Origin: an uncultured Actinomycetes bacterium
Lineage (GTDB): Bacteria > Actinomycetota > Coriobacteriia > Coriobacteriales > Atopobiaceae
Length of the DNA: 36,507 nt
Assembly: GCA_900314645.1 (NCBI GenBank)
Contig: OMWB01000036.1
Coordinates: 1-36,507, forward strand
Reading direction: 5' to 3'
The notes under the pieces were generated by a model. That model had not been told where the DNA came from. It did not search any database and saw only the letters and a program-made list of their open reading frames with translations. Position 1 is the first letter of the stretch; each line of letters starts with the position of its first letter. This document shows positions 1-10,248 of this stretch, piece by piece. Position numbers and translations under genes: made by a program.

Positions 1-58
1 GAGGCACCCATGCGAGGCACCCATGGAAGACGCCCAGGCAGGCGCTCCAAGGCGTCAC

Positions 59-1606
59 TCACGCAAGTACGGCAAAGCTCTGCCCCGGCATGACCAGCCG
101 CCCATCCCGCATGGCGGCCTCCCCTATCTGGTGGATGACACGCCTACCCCCAAGCACCGCCCCCTCGTAGCGCTTCTCCTGCGAGGAGGGGTTGAGTGCC
201 AGGACCAGCGCACCCCTGCGGTACACAAAGGGCGCCGCCGTCTCGTCATCGTTGACCACGGCAAACGGCGCATCCGCCTGCAGGTCCTCCCAGTCGTGGC
301 GCAGCGCGCAAAGCCGCCGCACCTCCGCCAGCAGCGACCCCGCATCCGCCAGCTGCTCCTCCACGCAGGGCGCATCCTCCGACCCATCCACCGGCAGATA
401 GAGCGCGTCGGCAGGCGCGGCCGAGAAGCCCGCGTTCTCCGCGCGGCTCCACTGCATGGGCGTGCGGCTGCCCGTCCGCTGGTAGCCGCCCTCCTTGGTA
501 CGCAGGTCGAGGTAGCGCATGCCGATCTCGTCGCCGTAGTAGATATAGGGCACGCCCGGCATGGTGAGGAAAAGGGCAAAGGCAAGCTTGAGCTCTGCCA
601 CCGACAGGGTCTTGGCCAAGCGCGGCGTGTCGTGGTTGCCCGATATGAAGCTGATGTAGCCACGCGCGCGGCTGCGCTCGTACTTGGACAGGTAGTCGTC
701 CAAGAAGCGCCGGATGCTTCCGCCCGCGTCGCAGAGGAAGTAGCTGTGGTCGCCGCCCTCGGTCTCCCAGTCGCGCACCAGCGTGTTGTAGCCGTTGCGC
801 TGGTGGTCGAGGTAGAAGTCCATGTGGAAGCCCGCATCGCAAAGGGCCAGATCGGGGTTGGACCACTCGCTGACGAGCGCCGCGTCGGGGTATTCGGCGT
901 CCATCATTGCACGGATGTCGCGCCAGATTGCACAGGTCGCGCTCTTGCGCTCGTCGTCGCCCTTCACCAGCGAATCGGCCATGTCTACGCGATACCCGTC
1001 GCAGCCCAGGTCCAGCCAGAAGCGCATCACGTCCTTGATAGCCTCGCGGGTGGCCAGCGCCTCTGGCGAGTCCGTGGCGCTCATCCAGTGCTTGTACGGG
1101 TCGCGCCAGCCATAGTTGAGCGCCGGCTGCGAGGCGAAGAAGTTGAGCATATACGCCCCGGCCCGCTCGGTCATTCCTGCAATGTAGGGCCGTCCCTCCA
1201 TGCCCCAGAGCGCCTCGTCGGTCCAGATGTAGCGGGCGGAGTACTCATTGGGGTCAGCCCGGGCAGACGCCTTGAACCACGGGTGCTGGTCTGAGGTGTG
1301 GCCGGGCACCAGGTCAAGCAGCACGTGCATCCCGCGCGCACGCGCCTCATCAAACAGCCGCACGAGGTCCTCGTTGGTCCCGTAGCGAGGCGCGACCAGC
1401 TTGTAGTCGCGCACGTCATACCCCGCGTCCATGAAGGGCGAGTCAAAGCAGGGGTTGATCCACAGGGCGTTGCAGCCAAGCCCCGCCACGTAGTCCAAGC
1501 GATCGATGATGCCCGGGATGTCGCCTATGCCATCGTCGTTGCTGTCCTGGAACGACTGCGGATAAATCTCGTAGAAGATGGCATCTTTCAGCCATGTGGG
1601 TCCCAT
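59..1606 (-). CDS. GH13 alpha-glucosidase/alpha-amylase family enzyme, cytoplasmic
   Basis: This is a glycoside hydrolase family 13 enzyme with no signal peptide, so it probably hydrolyses imported maltodextrins inside the cell. All four GH13 signature regions are visible: DLVPGHT (about residue 99), GYRVDMAD with the nucleophile Asp near 208, VSEWS with the acid/base Glu near 247, and SGNHDTPR near 322-329. The N-terminal pattern DAIFYEIYPQSF and the length of about 515 residues suit the oligo-1,6-glucosidase/alpha-glucosidase subgroups. Exact bond specificity cannot be read from the sequence. The frame opens with two adjacent ATGs. The second (1606) sits about 5 bases after GGGAGG and is preferred, while the first (1609) is too close. 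The gene lies 21 bp after the lipoprotein amylase on the same strand, so the two are probably co-transcribed. Confidence 0.9.
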   Translation of the reverse strand: MGPTWLKDAIFYEIYPQSFQDSNDDGIGDIPGIIDRLDYVAGLGCNALWINPCFDSPFMDAGYDVRDYKLVAPRYGTNEDLVRLFDEARARGMHVLLDLVPGHTSDQHPWFKASARADPNEYSARYIWTDEALWGMEGRPYIAGMTERAGAYMLNFFASQPALNYGWRDPYKHWMSATDSPEALATREAIKDVMRFWLDLGCDGYRVDMADSLVKGDDERKSATCAIWRDIRAMMDAEYPDAALVSEWSNPDLALCDAGFHMDFYLDHQRNGYNTLVRDWETEGGDHSYFLCDAGGSIRRFLDDYLSKYERSRARGYISFISGNHDTPRLAKTLSVAELKLAFALFLTMPGVPYIYYGDEIGMRYLDLRTKEGGYQRTGSRTPMQWSRAENAGFSAAPADALYLPVDGSEDAPCVEEQLADAGSLLAEVRRLCALRHDWEDLQADAPFAVVNDDETAAPFVYRRGALVLALNPSSQEKRYEGAVLGGRRVIHQIGEAAMRDGRLVMPGQSFAVLA

Positions 1607-1627
1607 CATGCCCTCCCGTCCGTCGGG

Positions 1628-3304
1628 CTACTGCCCGGCATCAAGCGTCAGCACGGCAATGCAGTAAGCCGGAAGGCTCAGGTTGCCGTTCTCGTAGGTG
1701 ATCTGCTCCTCGTTGGTGTTGAGCACCGCTGCTAGCTGCCATGCGGCACCCAGCGCCGACAGGTCCTTGGTCGCGGCCCGGTCGCGCAGGTTCATGACCA
1801 GAAGCACGTCCTGCTGCCCCTCGCAGCTGCGGACGAACGCCGCCACGCTCTCGTCGCTCACGCCCTCCACCGGCTCGGTCGTACCCCGCGCTATAGCCGG
1901 GAAGGCCCGCCGTACGCGGATGACCTCCTTGAACCAGCGCCACAGGGAGAGGTCGTCCTCCAGCTGCTCCTCGAGCGGAGGGAACTTCATCTGAAGCTCA
2001 TCCATCCCCGCGGGCGCGGTGCACATGCCCAGTGCAGCGGGGTCGGCGCTCCAGTACATGGGGGCGCGCTTGTTCTCGTCCTTGCCGGAGCCCTTCATGC
2101 CCAGCTCCTCGCCGTAGTACATGAACGAGTCGCCCGGCATGAGCAGGCTCAGCGCATAGGCCATCTTGGTGACAGGCCCGTCGTCCTGGGCATAGTAGCC
2201 CGCGCTCCGGGCCGTGTCGTGGTTGGTGTAGAACGGGGCACCAACGTAGCCAGGGTACGCCGCGCCGTAGGCAGCCTCCTCGCTCACCAGGGCCTGCACG
2301 TAGTCCGAGGCCTTGTAGCTGCCGTTCATGACCTGCCGAATGACGCCCTCCGAGTCCGCAAAGGGAAAGTCAAAGAGCGAATCGATGCCACTGGCATAGA
2401 GGGCTGCGATGGACGGGCGGTCCGTCCAGGCCTCACCCACCAGATAGCAGTCCGGGTTTACGCCCCTGCCGGTCTCCGTCAGGAAGCGCAGGAACTCGAC
2501 GTTTGCCTCCTCGTTGCCGGTCACGTAGGAGGTCACGGCATCCAGCCTGAACCCGTCCACGCCCTTGTCCAGCCAGAACTGCATGATGTCGCGGATCTCC
2601 TTGCGCACCGCCTCGTTGCTCAGGTTGAGGTCCGGCATCTCCGACCAGAACCGTGCCTCGTAGTACCAGTTCGTTCCCTCCAGCGGGGCGTACCCGTCCT
2701 GCTGGGTTCGGGAGAAGTTGTAGTACCCAAAGTACGGGCAGTACTCCTCGCTCGGCTCCCAGTCGGGCGGGAGCTCATGGAGGTAGTCGGATGCCGCCTG
2801 GAACCACGCATGCGTGTCGGACGTGTGGTTGAGCACGAGGTCCATGAGCACGCGGATTCCGCGCTCATGGCATTCTTGCAGCAGGGCCTCGTAGTCCTCC
2901 ATCGTCCCAAACGCCGGATCGATGGCGCGGTAATCGTCCACGTCGTACTTGTGGTACGTGTCAGAGGGTTGTACCGGGGTCAACCAGATCTGGTCGAAAC
3001 CCATGTCGCTGATATAGTCCAGCTTCGAGCGAATCCCGTTGAGGTCGCCGATGCCATCCCCGTTCGAGTCGCAGAACGAATAGACGAAGATCTCGTATGT
3101 CGTGCGGTAGTCGTCATCGCGCGCGGCGGGGGTCAGGTCCTTGTTGTAGTCGATCATCTGCACGGCGGCGGAGGTGCCCTCCTGGCCTGCCGTCTGGCCC
3201 GCATCGCCCGTCTGGCCTGCCTGGTTCGTCCGATTCGAAACGCAGCCCGAGAGGAACAGCAGCGCGCACAGGAGAGCGGGTATCGTTTGCTTCATACGTT
3301 TCAT
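1628..3304 (-). CDS. GH13 alpha-amylase, secreted lipoprotein
   Basis: This is a surface-anchored alpha-amylase expected to cut starch or maltodextrin outside the membrane and feed the adjacent importer. From the chosen ATG the protein has 558 residues. It has a basic N-terminus, a hydrophobic stretch and a lipobox LSGC with Cys21, then a Thr/Gln/Gly-rich linker of about 35 residues before the catalytic barrel. GH13 regions are clear: DLVLNHTSD, GFRLDAVTSY (nucleophile Asp), LVGEAWTD (acid/base Glu) and YTNHDTAR. The frame is open further upstream to 3574, but that part overlaps a terminator and looks like shadow. The start at 3304 places the lipoprotein signal correctly and follows GGTGGG by six bases. 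The gene is separated from malG by the hairpin at 3376-3430, so it may depend on read-through or its own promoter. Confidence 0.9.
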   Translation of the reverse strand: MKRMKQTIPALLCALLFLSGCVSNRTNQAGQTGDAGQTAGQEGTSAAVQMIDYNKDLTPAARDDDYRTTYEIFVYSFCDSNGDGIGDLNGIRSKLDYISDMGFDQIWLTPVQPSDTYHKYDVDDYRAIDPAFGTMEDYEALLQECHERGIRVLMDLVLNHTSDTHAWFQAASDYLHELPPDWEPSEEYCPYFGYYNFSRTQQDGYAPLEGTNWYYEARFWSEMPDLNLSNEAVRKEIRDIMQFWLDKGVDGFRLDAVTSYVTGNEEANVEFLRFLTETGRGVNPDCYLVGEAWTDRPSIAALYASGIDSLFDFPFADSEGVIRQVMNGSYKASDYVQALVSEEAAYGAAYPGYVGAPFYTNHDTARSAGYYAQDDGPVTKMAYALSLLMPGDSFMYYGEELGMKGSGKDENKRAPMYWSADPAALGMCTAPAGMDELQMKFPPLEEQLEDDLSLWRWFKEVIRVRRAFPAIARGTTEPVEGVSDESVAAFVRSCEGQQDVLLVMNLRDRAATKDLSALGAAWQLAAVLNTNEEQITYENGNLSLPAYCIAVLTLDAGQ

Positions 3305-3375
3305 GTCGTGCCCACCCATAGTCCAAAAGCATCCGTTGGCTTCGAACCACTTCTGCTTAGAGCAACCATGCACTA

Positions 3376-3430
3376 CCAAAAACGCGGGCAACCCGTCGAG
3401 CGCCTTCAAGCACCTGGCGGGTTGCCCGCG
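3376..3430 (-). terminator. Rho-independent terminator after malG
   Basis: A perfect 12-bp inverted repeat pairs 3383-3394 (CGCGGGCAACCC) with 3419-3430. The pairing can continue with GCC/GGC inside the loop (3402-3404 with 3416-3418). On the minus strand it is followed immediately by five Ts (plus-strand A-run 3378-3382). It sits between malG and the amylase gene, so it can end or attenuate the transporter transcript before the two hydrolase genes. Confidence 0.8.
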
Positions 3431-3506
3431 TACGTTCATCGCCCGAGGCTTTCGGGACATGCCGTATGGGCACAAACCCCAGTCGGTCTTCTGGCGAGAC
3501 CTTCGA

Positions 3507-4385
3507 TCATCCCTTGACCGCTCCAGACATGCCTTCCACGTAGAACTTCTGCATGTACAGGAACAGCGCGGCAATGGGGATGGAGATCAGCACCGCGCCT
3601 GCCGCGAAGCAGGTGTACCACTGATAGATGTACTCCTTCTGCAGCATGTTCCACAGACCGATGGCCACCGTGAACTGGCTCGCGTTCGCGCGGCACAGGA
3701 CCTTTGCGAAGATGAAGTCCACCCAAGGTGCCATGAATGCCGTCATGACGGTGTAGATGACGATCGGCTTGGAGAGCGGCAGGGTGATTCTCGTGAACAC
3801 CTGCCACTGGGTGGCCCCGTCCATGATGGCGGCCTCGTCAATCGACTTGGGAATCGTGTCAAAGAAGCCCTTCGAGATCTGGAATCCCAGGCCGGTGCAG
3901 GCGGAATACACCACGATGAGGCCGATTCTGATGCCTGCTCCCTCCGTCAGGCCCATGGCCTTGAGGATGAAGTACTGGGCGACCATCGTCATGAAGCCGG
4001 GGAACAGCCCCAAGATCATGGCCAGGTTCATGTAGGGCTTGCGGAAGGCGAACCGCATGCGGCTCAGCGAGTAGGCCACCGACAGCACGAAGAACGTCGA
4101 GATCGTGCAGCTGAAGATGGAGATGATCAGCGTGTTCTTGAACATCCTGGGGAAGTTGAGGACGTTGCGGTCGGTCAGCAGCTTGACGTAGTTGTTCAGC
4201 GTGTAGCCCTGCGGCAGGAAGGTCTTGGTGTAGGCGCCCGGCTCGGCGCGGAAGCTGGTCAGGACGATCCACACGATGGGAAGGACCCAGATCAGCGCCA
4301 GCACGGCCAGAAGGGCGTGCACGAGCAGGTTGATGACCCTCCTGCGCGGGCTCAGCTTGTTCTTTGCCATCTGGTTATCCATCAC
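3507..4385 (-). CDS. malG: Maltodextrin ABC transporter permease MalG
   Basis: This is one of the two membrane subunits of a carbohydrate ABC importer. The protein of 292 residues has about six hydrophobic spans, the first near residues 19-42. The cytoplasmic EAA loop, EAAIMDGATQWQVFTRITLPLSKP in two parts (EAAIMDGATQ, then ITLPLSKP), docks on the MalK ATPase. The C-terminus ends with the KFYVEGMSGAVKG-type tail common in MalG proteins. The start is either GTG at 4385, seven bases after GGAGG, or ATG at 4382. Both overlap the end of malF, which indicates translational coupling. Substrate assignment to maltose/maltodextrin rests on the flanking amylases and family resemblance. Confidence 0.9.
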   Translation of the reverse strand: MMDNQMAKNKLSPRRRVINLLVHALLAVLALIWVLPIVWIVLTSFRAEPGAYTKTFLPQGYTLNNYVKLLTDRNVLNFPRMFKNTLIISIFSCTISTFFVLSVAYSLSRMRFAFRKPYMNLAMILGLFPGFMTMVAQYFILKAMGLTEGAGIRIGLIVVYSACTGLGFQISKGFFDTIPKSIDEAAIMDGATQWQVFTRITLPLSKPIVIYTVMTAFMAPWVDFIFAKVLCRANASQFTVAIGLWNMLQKEYIYQWYTCFAAGAVLISIPIAALFLYMQKFYVEGMSGAVKG

Positions 4386-5728
4386 ATGAACGCCTCCTCG
4401 TTCTTATAGGAGCTGGAGTTCCTGTACGTGACCAGCGTGACGACCGTCAGGATGACGAAGGTCATGATGCCGATGACGGCGCCGAGGTTGTAGTACTGCT
4501 GGTCGATGGTCAGCTTGTAGAGCCACGTCACGAGCAGGTCCGTCTGGCCGGCCGTGTCGCCAACCCGGGTAGGTCCGCCGCCCGAGAGCAGGTAGATGAC
4601 GTTGAAGTTGTTGATGTTGCCGACGAAGCTGGAGATGAGGTAGGGCGCGGTGACGAAGAGCATGTAGGGGAGCGTGATCTTGAAGAAGATCCTCATCGGC
4701 CCCGCGCCGTCCATTCTCGCCGCCTCGTAGAGCTCGGAGGGGATGTTCTGCAGGATGCCCGTGACCTGCAGCATGGTGTAGGGGATGCCGACCCACAGGT
4801 TGATGCCGATGATCGTGATTCTTGCAATCATGGCATTGGTCCAGAACGGGATGGGCTCCGATATGAGTCCCAGATTCTGGAGCAAGACATTCACCGCGCC
4901 GGACGGCTGCAGCATGATGTTCATGATCATCAGGGTGACGAACTGTGGGACTGCGATGGAGAGCACGAAGCAGAACCTCCAGAACGCCTTGCCCTTGGTG
5001 TCCTTGCGGTTGATGACCATTGCCAGCGCCATGCCGAGGATGTAGTTGAGGAACGTCGCGAAGATGGCCCAGGTGATGGTCCATCCCAGCACGTGCCAGA
5101 ACTGGCGGCCGATGTTGCCGTTCATGTTGAGCACCCGCTGGAACTGATGGATGCCGTCCCAGTCGAACAGGATGAGGTGCTCGCCTTCCTTGGAATAGGT
5201 CGTGAACGCCATCGAGATCATGTAGACCAGCGGGACGACGTTGAAGACCAGGATGCCCAGGCAGGGCAGCGACATCAGCGTGATGTGCAGGTTGCCGTCG
5301 AAGAGGTTGCGCACGTCATCCATAAAGGTGGGGACCTCTCCGCCTTCCTCGATTCTCTTCTGGAGGCTGAAGGACTGGCGCATCTGCAACACCCACAGCA
5401 CCGCGATTGCGGCAATGGCAAAGCACGTGACCACACCGGCAAGCAGTATCTGCTGGGAGTTGTCACCGGTGGAGTACTCGTAGATCTGCTTGGCCTCGTT
5501 CCAGACCTTGCCCTGTGCCTCGGTACCAAGGCTGGGCAGCTGGGCCAAGCTGTGGAAGCCCGACATGATCATGTACAGGCAGAATGCGACCTCGATCAGG
5601 AATACAAGGATGCCCTTCACCATCTGTCGATGCCCGAGCAGTCCTGCTCCCATGATGAGGGCAGAGAGTCTCGTGAACAGGTCGCCCTCTTTGAGGGCCC
5701 TGCCTATAGTGATTCGCTCTTCTTTCAT
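4382..5728 (-). CDS. malF: Maltodextrin ABC transporter permease MalF
   Basis: This is the second permease subunit of the importer, with 448 residues. Its length and the additional hydrophobic spans before residue 130 (GILVFLIEVAFCLYMI and ILLAGVVTCFAIAAIAVLWVL) match the extended MalF type rather than a short six-span permease. The EAA loop is seen as YEAARMDGAGPMRIFFKITLPYM, split as YEAARMDGAG and FFKITLPYM. The preceding segment GEVPTFMDDVRNLFDGN, found in related Firmicutes and actinobacterial proteins, sits between the N-terminal spans and the core. The start at 5728 follows AAGGT by about nine bases. It is coupled to malG downstream and separated by 86 bp from malE upstream. Confidence 0.9.
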   Translation of the reverse strand: MKEERITIGRALKEGDLFTRLSALIMGAGLLGHRQMVKGILVFLIEVAFCLYMIMSGFHSLAQLPSLGTEAQGKVWNEAKQIYEYSTGDNSQQILLAGVVTCFAIAAIAVLWVLQMRQSFSLQKRIEEGGEVPTFMDDVRNLFDGNLHITLMSLPCLGILVFNVVPLVYMISMAFTTYSKEGEHLILFDWDGIHQFQRVLNMNGNIGRQFWHVLGWTITWAIFATFLNYILGMALAMVINRKDTKGKAFWRFCFVLSIAVPQFVTLMIMNIMLQPSGAVNVLLQNLGLISEPIPFWTNAMIARITIIGINLWVGIPYTMLQVTGILQNIPSELYEAARMDGAGPMRIFFKITLPYMLFVTAPYLISSFVGNINNFNVIYLLSGGGPTRVGDTAGQTDLLVTWLYKLTIDQQYYNLGAVIGIMTFVILTVVTLVTYRNSSSYKNEEAFM

Positions 5729-5814
5729 AATGCGCTACCTTGTTTCCTTGTTCAGGTATGGCAGGAGGGAGGGCGGCCAGGCCGGGGTCCGGCCGCCCTG
5801 GGGAGAGAGTGCCC

Positions 5815-7074
5815 CTACTGGACCGCGGAGGTGTTCATGGAGGTGTTCATGGCCTCCGTCTTCTCGGCGGCATTATTGTGGGTGACGGTGCCAGCCACAA
5901 GCTCCTTGCCCATGGACTCGGCGGGAGTCCAGTAGTTGCCCATGTCGGCCTGCAGCGGCTGAACGATGGAGGCGAAGTCCATGGCGTCCATCTGTGCCTG
6001 CGCAAGGGCGTCGTCGACGGTGATGTTGACGTCGGTCGGGATGATGCTGCGCAGGTCGTAGTGTGCCTGCTGGGCGTCGGTGCCACCAAGGTAGGCGGCC
6101 AGGGCCACGGCCACCTCGGGATGGGTGCCATACAGGGCACCCGCCGGGTTGACGCCGACGGCCTTGGAGCCCGCGAAGGCCTTCATCTGCTTGGGCTCGC
6201 CGCCGATGGTAATGGAGGGTGCCGCGGCAATGCCCAGGTTATCACCGTACGCGTCAACGGCCTTCTCGTAGTCCCAGGTGCCAGAGAAGAAGGCCTTGGC
6301 GTCGGCGTTGGTGCCCACGTCGCCGTTGGCAAAGTTCTTGTTGGCCACCAGGTCGACCAGGTAGTCGGTGACTGCTGCGGCCTTGTCGCCGCTGAAGTCG
6401 AAGCCTGCCTCGGCGTCGCCGCCGTCCTCGCCGAAGAGCGTGCAGCCGTTGGCCACGTAGAACGAGGCGATGTACCAGGAGTTGTCCAGCGGGAAGGCTA
6501 CCTTGCCCTTCTCGAGCATGGCGTCGAGCGACTTGACATCCTCGTCAGAGAACACGGACTTGTCGTAGTACATGAACCACGTGTTGCCCGTGAAGGGGAC
6601 GCCGTACACGGAGCCGTCGTACGTGACGGTGTTCACCGTAGTCTCGGAGTTGTTGGCCTTGATGGCGTCGAGCGTGGAGCCGCCGAGCTCGGCGATGCCG
6701 CCCGCCTTGAGCAGGTCGGGAATCTGGTCGTTGGCGTACATGTACACGTCGGCGCCGGCGCTGGGGTCGGTGCCGATGTTGGTCTTCGCGTCGCCCTCGG
6801 AGCACACGCCGTACTTGAAGGTGAGGGTCCAGTCGGGGTGCTCTGCCGCAAAGGCCTCGCACTCGGTCTGGAGCCAGTTGCCGTTGTCGTCGGACTGGTC
6901 CTCCTGCGGGCCCCACACGGTGACCGTAGCCTCAACCTTCTCATCACCACCGCCAGCGTTTCCGCCACCGCTGTTGCCACCACCACAGGCGGCAAGCGCC
7001 AGGGATGCCGCGCCCGACACGCCAAGCGCGAGGGCCTGACGACGGTTGAGCATCATGTTCTCGAGCTTCTCCAT
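5815..7074 (-). CDS. malE: Maltodextrin-binding lipoprotein MalE
   Basis: This is the extracellular solute-binding protein that delivers oligosaccharide to MalFG. From the ATG at 7074, seven bases after AAGGAG, it has 419 residues. The signal region contains a twin-arginine pair (LNRRQALALGV), a hydrophobic stretch and the lipobox LAAC, then a Gly/Ser/Asn-rich linker. It may therefore be a Tat-exported lipoprotein, although the RR context is not a perfect Tat consensus. The mature part begins ATVTVWGPQED, a typical family 1 solute-binding opening, and contains YGVPFTGNTWFMYYDKS, a common ligand-site strand in maltose-binding proteins. It sits between malK and malF in the same direction. The substrate is inferred from context. 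Confidence 0.88.
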   Translation of the reverse strand: MEKLENMMLNRRQALALGVSGAASLALAACGGGNSGGGNAGGGDEKVEATVTVWGPQEDQSDDNGNWLQTECEAFAAEHPDWTLTFKYGVCSEGDAKTNIGTDPSAGADVYMYANDQIPDLLKAGGIAELGGSTLDAIKANNSETTVNTVTYDGSVYGVPFTGNTWFMYYDKSVFSDEDVKSLDAMLEKGKVAFPLDNSWYIASFYVANGCTLFGEDGGDAEAGFDFSGDKAAAVTDYLVDLVANKNFANGDVGTNADAKAFFSGTWDYEKAVDAYGDNLGIAAAPSITIGGEPKQMKAFAGSKAVGVNPAGALYGTHPEVAVALAAYLGGTDAQQAHYDLRSIIPTDVNITVDDALAQAQMDAMDFASIVQPLQADMGNYWTPAESMGKELVAGTVTHNNAAEKTEAMNTSMNTSAVQ

Positions 7075-7154
7075 TTCTCTCTCCTTCTTCCAAAGACTTC
7101 TCTGTATCAATCCGGACGTTGGGGCATGGCCCTAAGCCCGGTTCGTACCTAGGG

Positions 7155-8366
<1,212 letters not shown>

Positions 8367-8384
8367 CGCCCCACCTACCTTCCT

Positions 8385-9425
8385 CTATCTCGGCTGAGCG
8401 ATACTCTCGCCGTTTACGAACCTGTAGGGAATCTTCTCGTGCACTGCCGGACCTTCGTAGCTGATCCTCATGAGCAGGTCATCGACACCCCTGCGGGCAA
8501 GCAGTTCGACGTCCTGCTCGATGGTGGCAAGCCTGGGTATCGTGTACCGCGTGGCAACGACCCCGTCGAAGCCGACGAGCGATATGTCGCGCGGGATATG
8601 CAGGCCCATGTCGCGAAACGCCCGCATCGCGCCGATGGCAAGGGAGTCGCTGATGGCAAAGGCGGCGGTCAGGTCTGGGGTGCGCGAGAGCAGCCGCTTT
8701 GCCGCCTGATAGCCCGCCTCCGCAGAGAAGGGGCACGATTCGTAGTCCCTCGCAAAGTCAAACGAGACCCCGCTGCGTTCGAGTTCCTCGACGGCCCCAC
8801 GGATGCGCAGCGACGGGCCGTTGCCCGACTGCTCTCCCCCGGCGTCTCCCGGGTATCCACCGAGGATGCCGATTCTTCGGTGCCCCTTCGAGACCAACGC
8901 CCTCGCCGCGCAGCCACCTGCATCCCTGTCGTCGGTGGTGAAGCTTGACAGGTTGTCGAACCCGAGGCTTTCCGCATCGGCCGAGATGAGCACGCTCGGC
9001 ACGGTGAATCCGGAGAACGTCTGCTGGAAGGTGTCGGTGTTGCCTCCCAAAAAGACCAGTCCTTTGGGCTTTATGGCCTGCATGATCTTTGCGGCTACGG
9101 CAACCTCGTCCTCTGCCTCTTCGATGAACTGCGCGCTCGCGCTCTCGCCATGCTCGCAGATGCGGATCTGGGTCTTTTCGAGGAGCGACTGGAGGAAGGT
9201 GTTTGCGATGCCGCGCACGACGATGTAGACCTCTGAAGACATGGACTGCCGAAGCGTGCGGGCGCTTGAGTTTGGCTGGAAGCCCTGCTCCCGAATGACC
9301 GCTTCGATTTTCTTCCTAGCCTTCTCGCTGACGTCTGCGCGGTTGTTGATCACACGAGACACCGTCCCGATGCTGTAACCGGAGATCTGGGCTATGTCAT
9401 GGATGGTTGCCACTTTTTGCCCCAA
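8385..9425 (-). CDS. LacI-family transcriptional regulator of the maltodextrin operon
   Basis: This DNA-binding repressor or activator has an N-terminal LacI helix-turn-helix (ATIHDIAQISGYSIGTVSRVINNRADVS, residues about 6-33; quoted motif core IAQISGYSIGTVSRVINN). The hinge helix is PNSSARTLRQ. The periplasmic-binding-protein-like sensor domain ends with SLVGFDGV...LATIEQD, the usual dimer and ligand core. The first gene of the malK-malE-malF-malG run, it probably controls that run and itself in response to a maltodextrin or related sugar. The start is uncertain: TTG at 9425 has GGGGAG eight bases upstream, while GTG at 9413 follows GGGG by six bases. Palindromes just upstream (9427-9467) are candidate operators. 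The ligand is not deducible from sequence. Confidence 0.88.
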   Translation of the reverse strand: MGQKVATIHDIAQISGYSIGTVSRVINNRADVSEKARKKIEAVIREQGFQPNSSARTLRQSMSSEVYIVVRGIANTFLQSLLEKTQIRICEHGESASAQFIEEAEDEVAVAAKIMQAIKPKGLVFLGGNTDTFQQTFSGFTVPSVLISADAESLGFDNLSSFTTDDRDAGGCAARALVSKGHRRIGILGGYPGDAGGEQSGNGPSLRIRGAVEELERSGVSFDFARDYESCPFSAEAGYQAAKRLLSRTPDLTAAFAISDSLAIGAMRAFRDMGLHIPRDISLVGFDGVVATRYTIPRLATIEQDVELLARRGVDDLLMRISYEGPAVHEKIPYRFVNGESIAQPR

Positions 9426-9426
9426 A

Positions 9427-9467
9427 GGGGAGTCTCCCCTGCCCCTCGTATATTAAGTGGTGCCACT
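9427..9467. promoter_or_regulatory. Two candidate operator palindromes upstream of the LacI-type gene
   Basis: Positions 9427-9439 read GGGGAGTCTCCCC, a perfect palindrome around one base. Positions 9456-9467 read AGTGGTGCCACT, with perfect five-base arms. Both lie at or just before the regulator's start codon on the minus strand. They lack the central CG of classic LacI operators, so assignment as regulator binding sites is tentative. The first also overlaps the likely ribosome binding site. Confidence 0.35.
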
Positions 9468-9629
9468 GCCGGAGGAGGAGGTACAGAACCTACGCACGGT
9501 GATGCGGAGGGCAAGCGGCATGCCTACTTGGAGCAGGTTCTAGGCATCACTGCCGTCTGCTCCGCACGCGCAAACGCCCCCAGAGCTTGCAGGAGCGGAA
9601 GGGTTGTATATGCTCTTTGAGAAGCATTG

Positions 9630-10248
9630 TCACTGAACGACGATGAAGAATTCCTTGCTTCGCGCTATGCAACACCCACCCTTGATGAGCAGGCACTGTA
9701 CGTAATGGCGTCCAGCGTAAGCGGTACTTTCGTGACGACCTCCGCCGGCAAGATTGGAGTCCTCGAACTCACCTCTCGGGCATCCAGCGGCGTAAGCCTC
9801 CTCACCAGTATTGACCACCAGCCACTTCGCCAGGAGGGACTGCAGCCCCTTCGATCGGATAATCCGATAGTCGATCTGACAGCCCTTGGGAATCACCCTT
9901 CCGTTGCTTGAAATCGTCCCAACGTGCCCGTCCTCGAATGCGACGTCAGCAACGACCACTACGACTCCCGGCCTCCTCTTGGTGAAAGGCCAAGGAGAGC
10001 TGTGCCTGTGTGGAACGCACAGGGCCTGTTCGACCGTGTATACAGACTTTGCCAATGCCTTATTGTTCGCATTGCTATTACCGGAGGGAAAACGACTGCC
10101 AAGGATCTTCCTCCAGGAGTCATTGTTCGAGCCCTCGTCCTGTAGGACTCGAAGCGCTTCATCGATTTCCCTAACGAAACTGCTAAAGTCCTCGAATGTG
10201 TAACCCTCGGCTAGGTTGTTCGTCGGAAGGGCAGGGTCGGCGATGACC
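9630..10248 (-). pseudogene. C-terminal half of a CBASS-type nucleotidyltransferase (SMODS) with AGS-C sensor domain, 5' end lost
   Basis: An open minus-strand frame runs from the border of a repeat element (about 10248) to the stop at 9630, giving about 206 residues. It begins with DPALPTNNLAEGYTFEDF, the DP..P.NN pattern that closes the nucleotidyltransferase fold in SMODS/CD-NTase proteins. It continues with a W-K-LGSRFP linker, an H-SSPWP motif, and ends with WLVVNTGEEA, HESTAYAGRHYVQC and CCIARSKEFFIVVQ. These are hallmarks of the AGS-C domain (adenylyl/guanylyl and SMODS C-terminal sensor). The catalytic part (GS...D.D) is missing: upstream sequence becomes repeat element A. No start codon, cyclic-nucleotide effector or other CBASS gene is visible. 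The fragment is therefore read as a remnant of an anti-phage system, not a working one. Confidence 0.72.

Noticed and set aside
2219..7152. Long plus-strand open frames opposite the mal operon (for example 2219-3517, 4364-5935, 5740-7152)
   Set aside because: They are antisense to clear GH13, MalF, MalG and MalE genes, have low-complexity His/Arg/Asp/Val composition, and reflect the lack of stop codons in GC-rich DNA.
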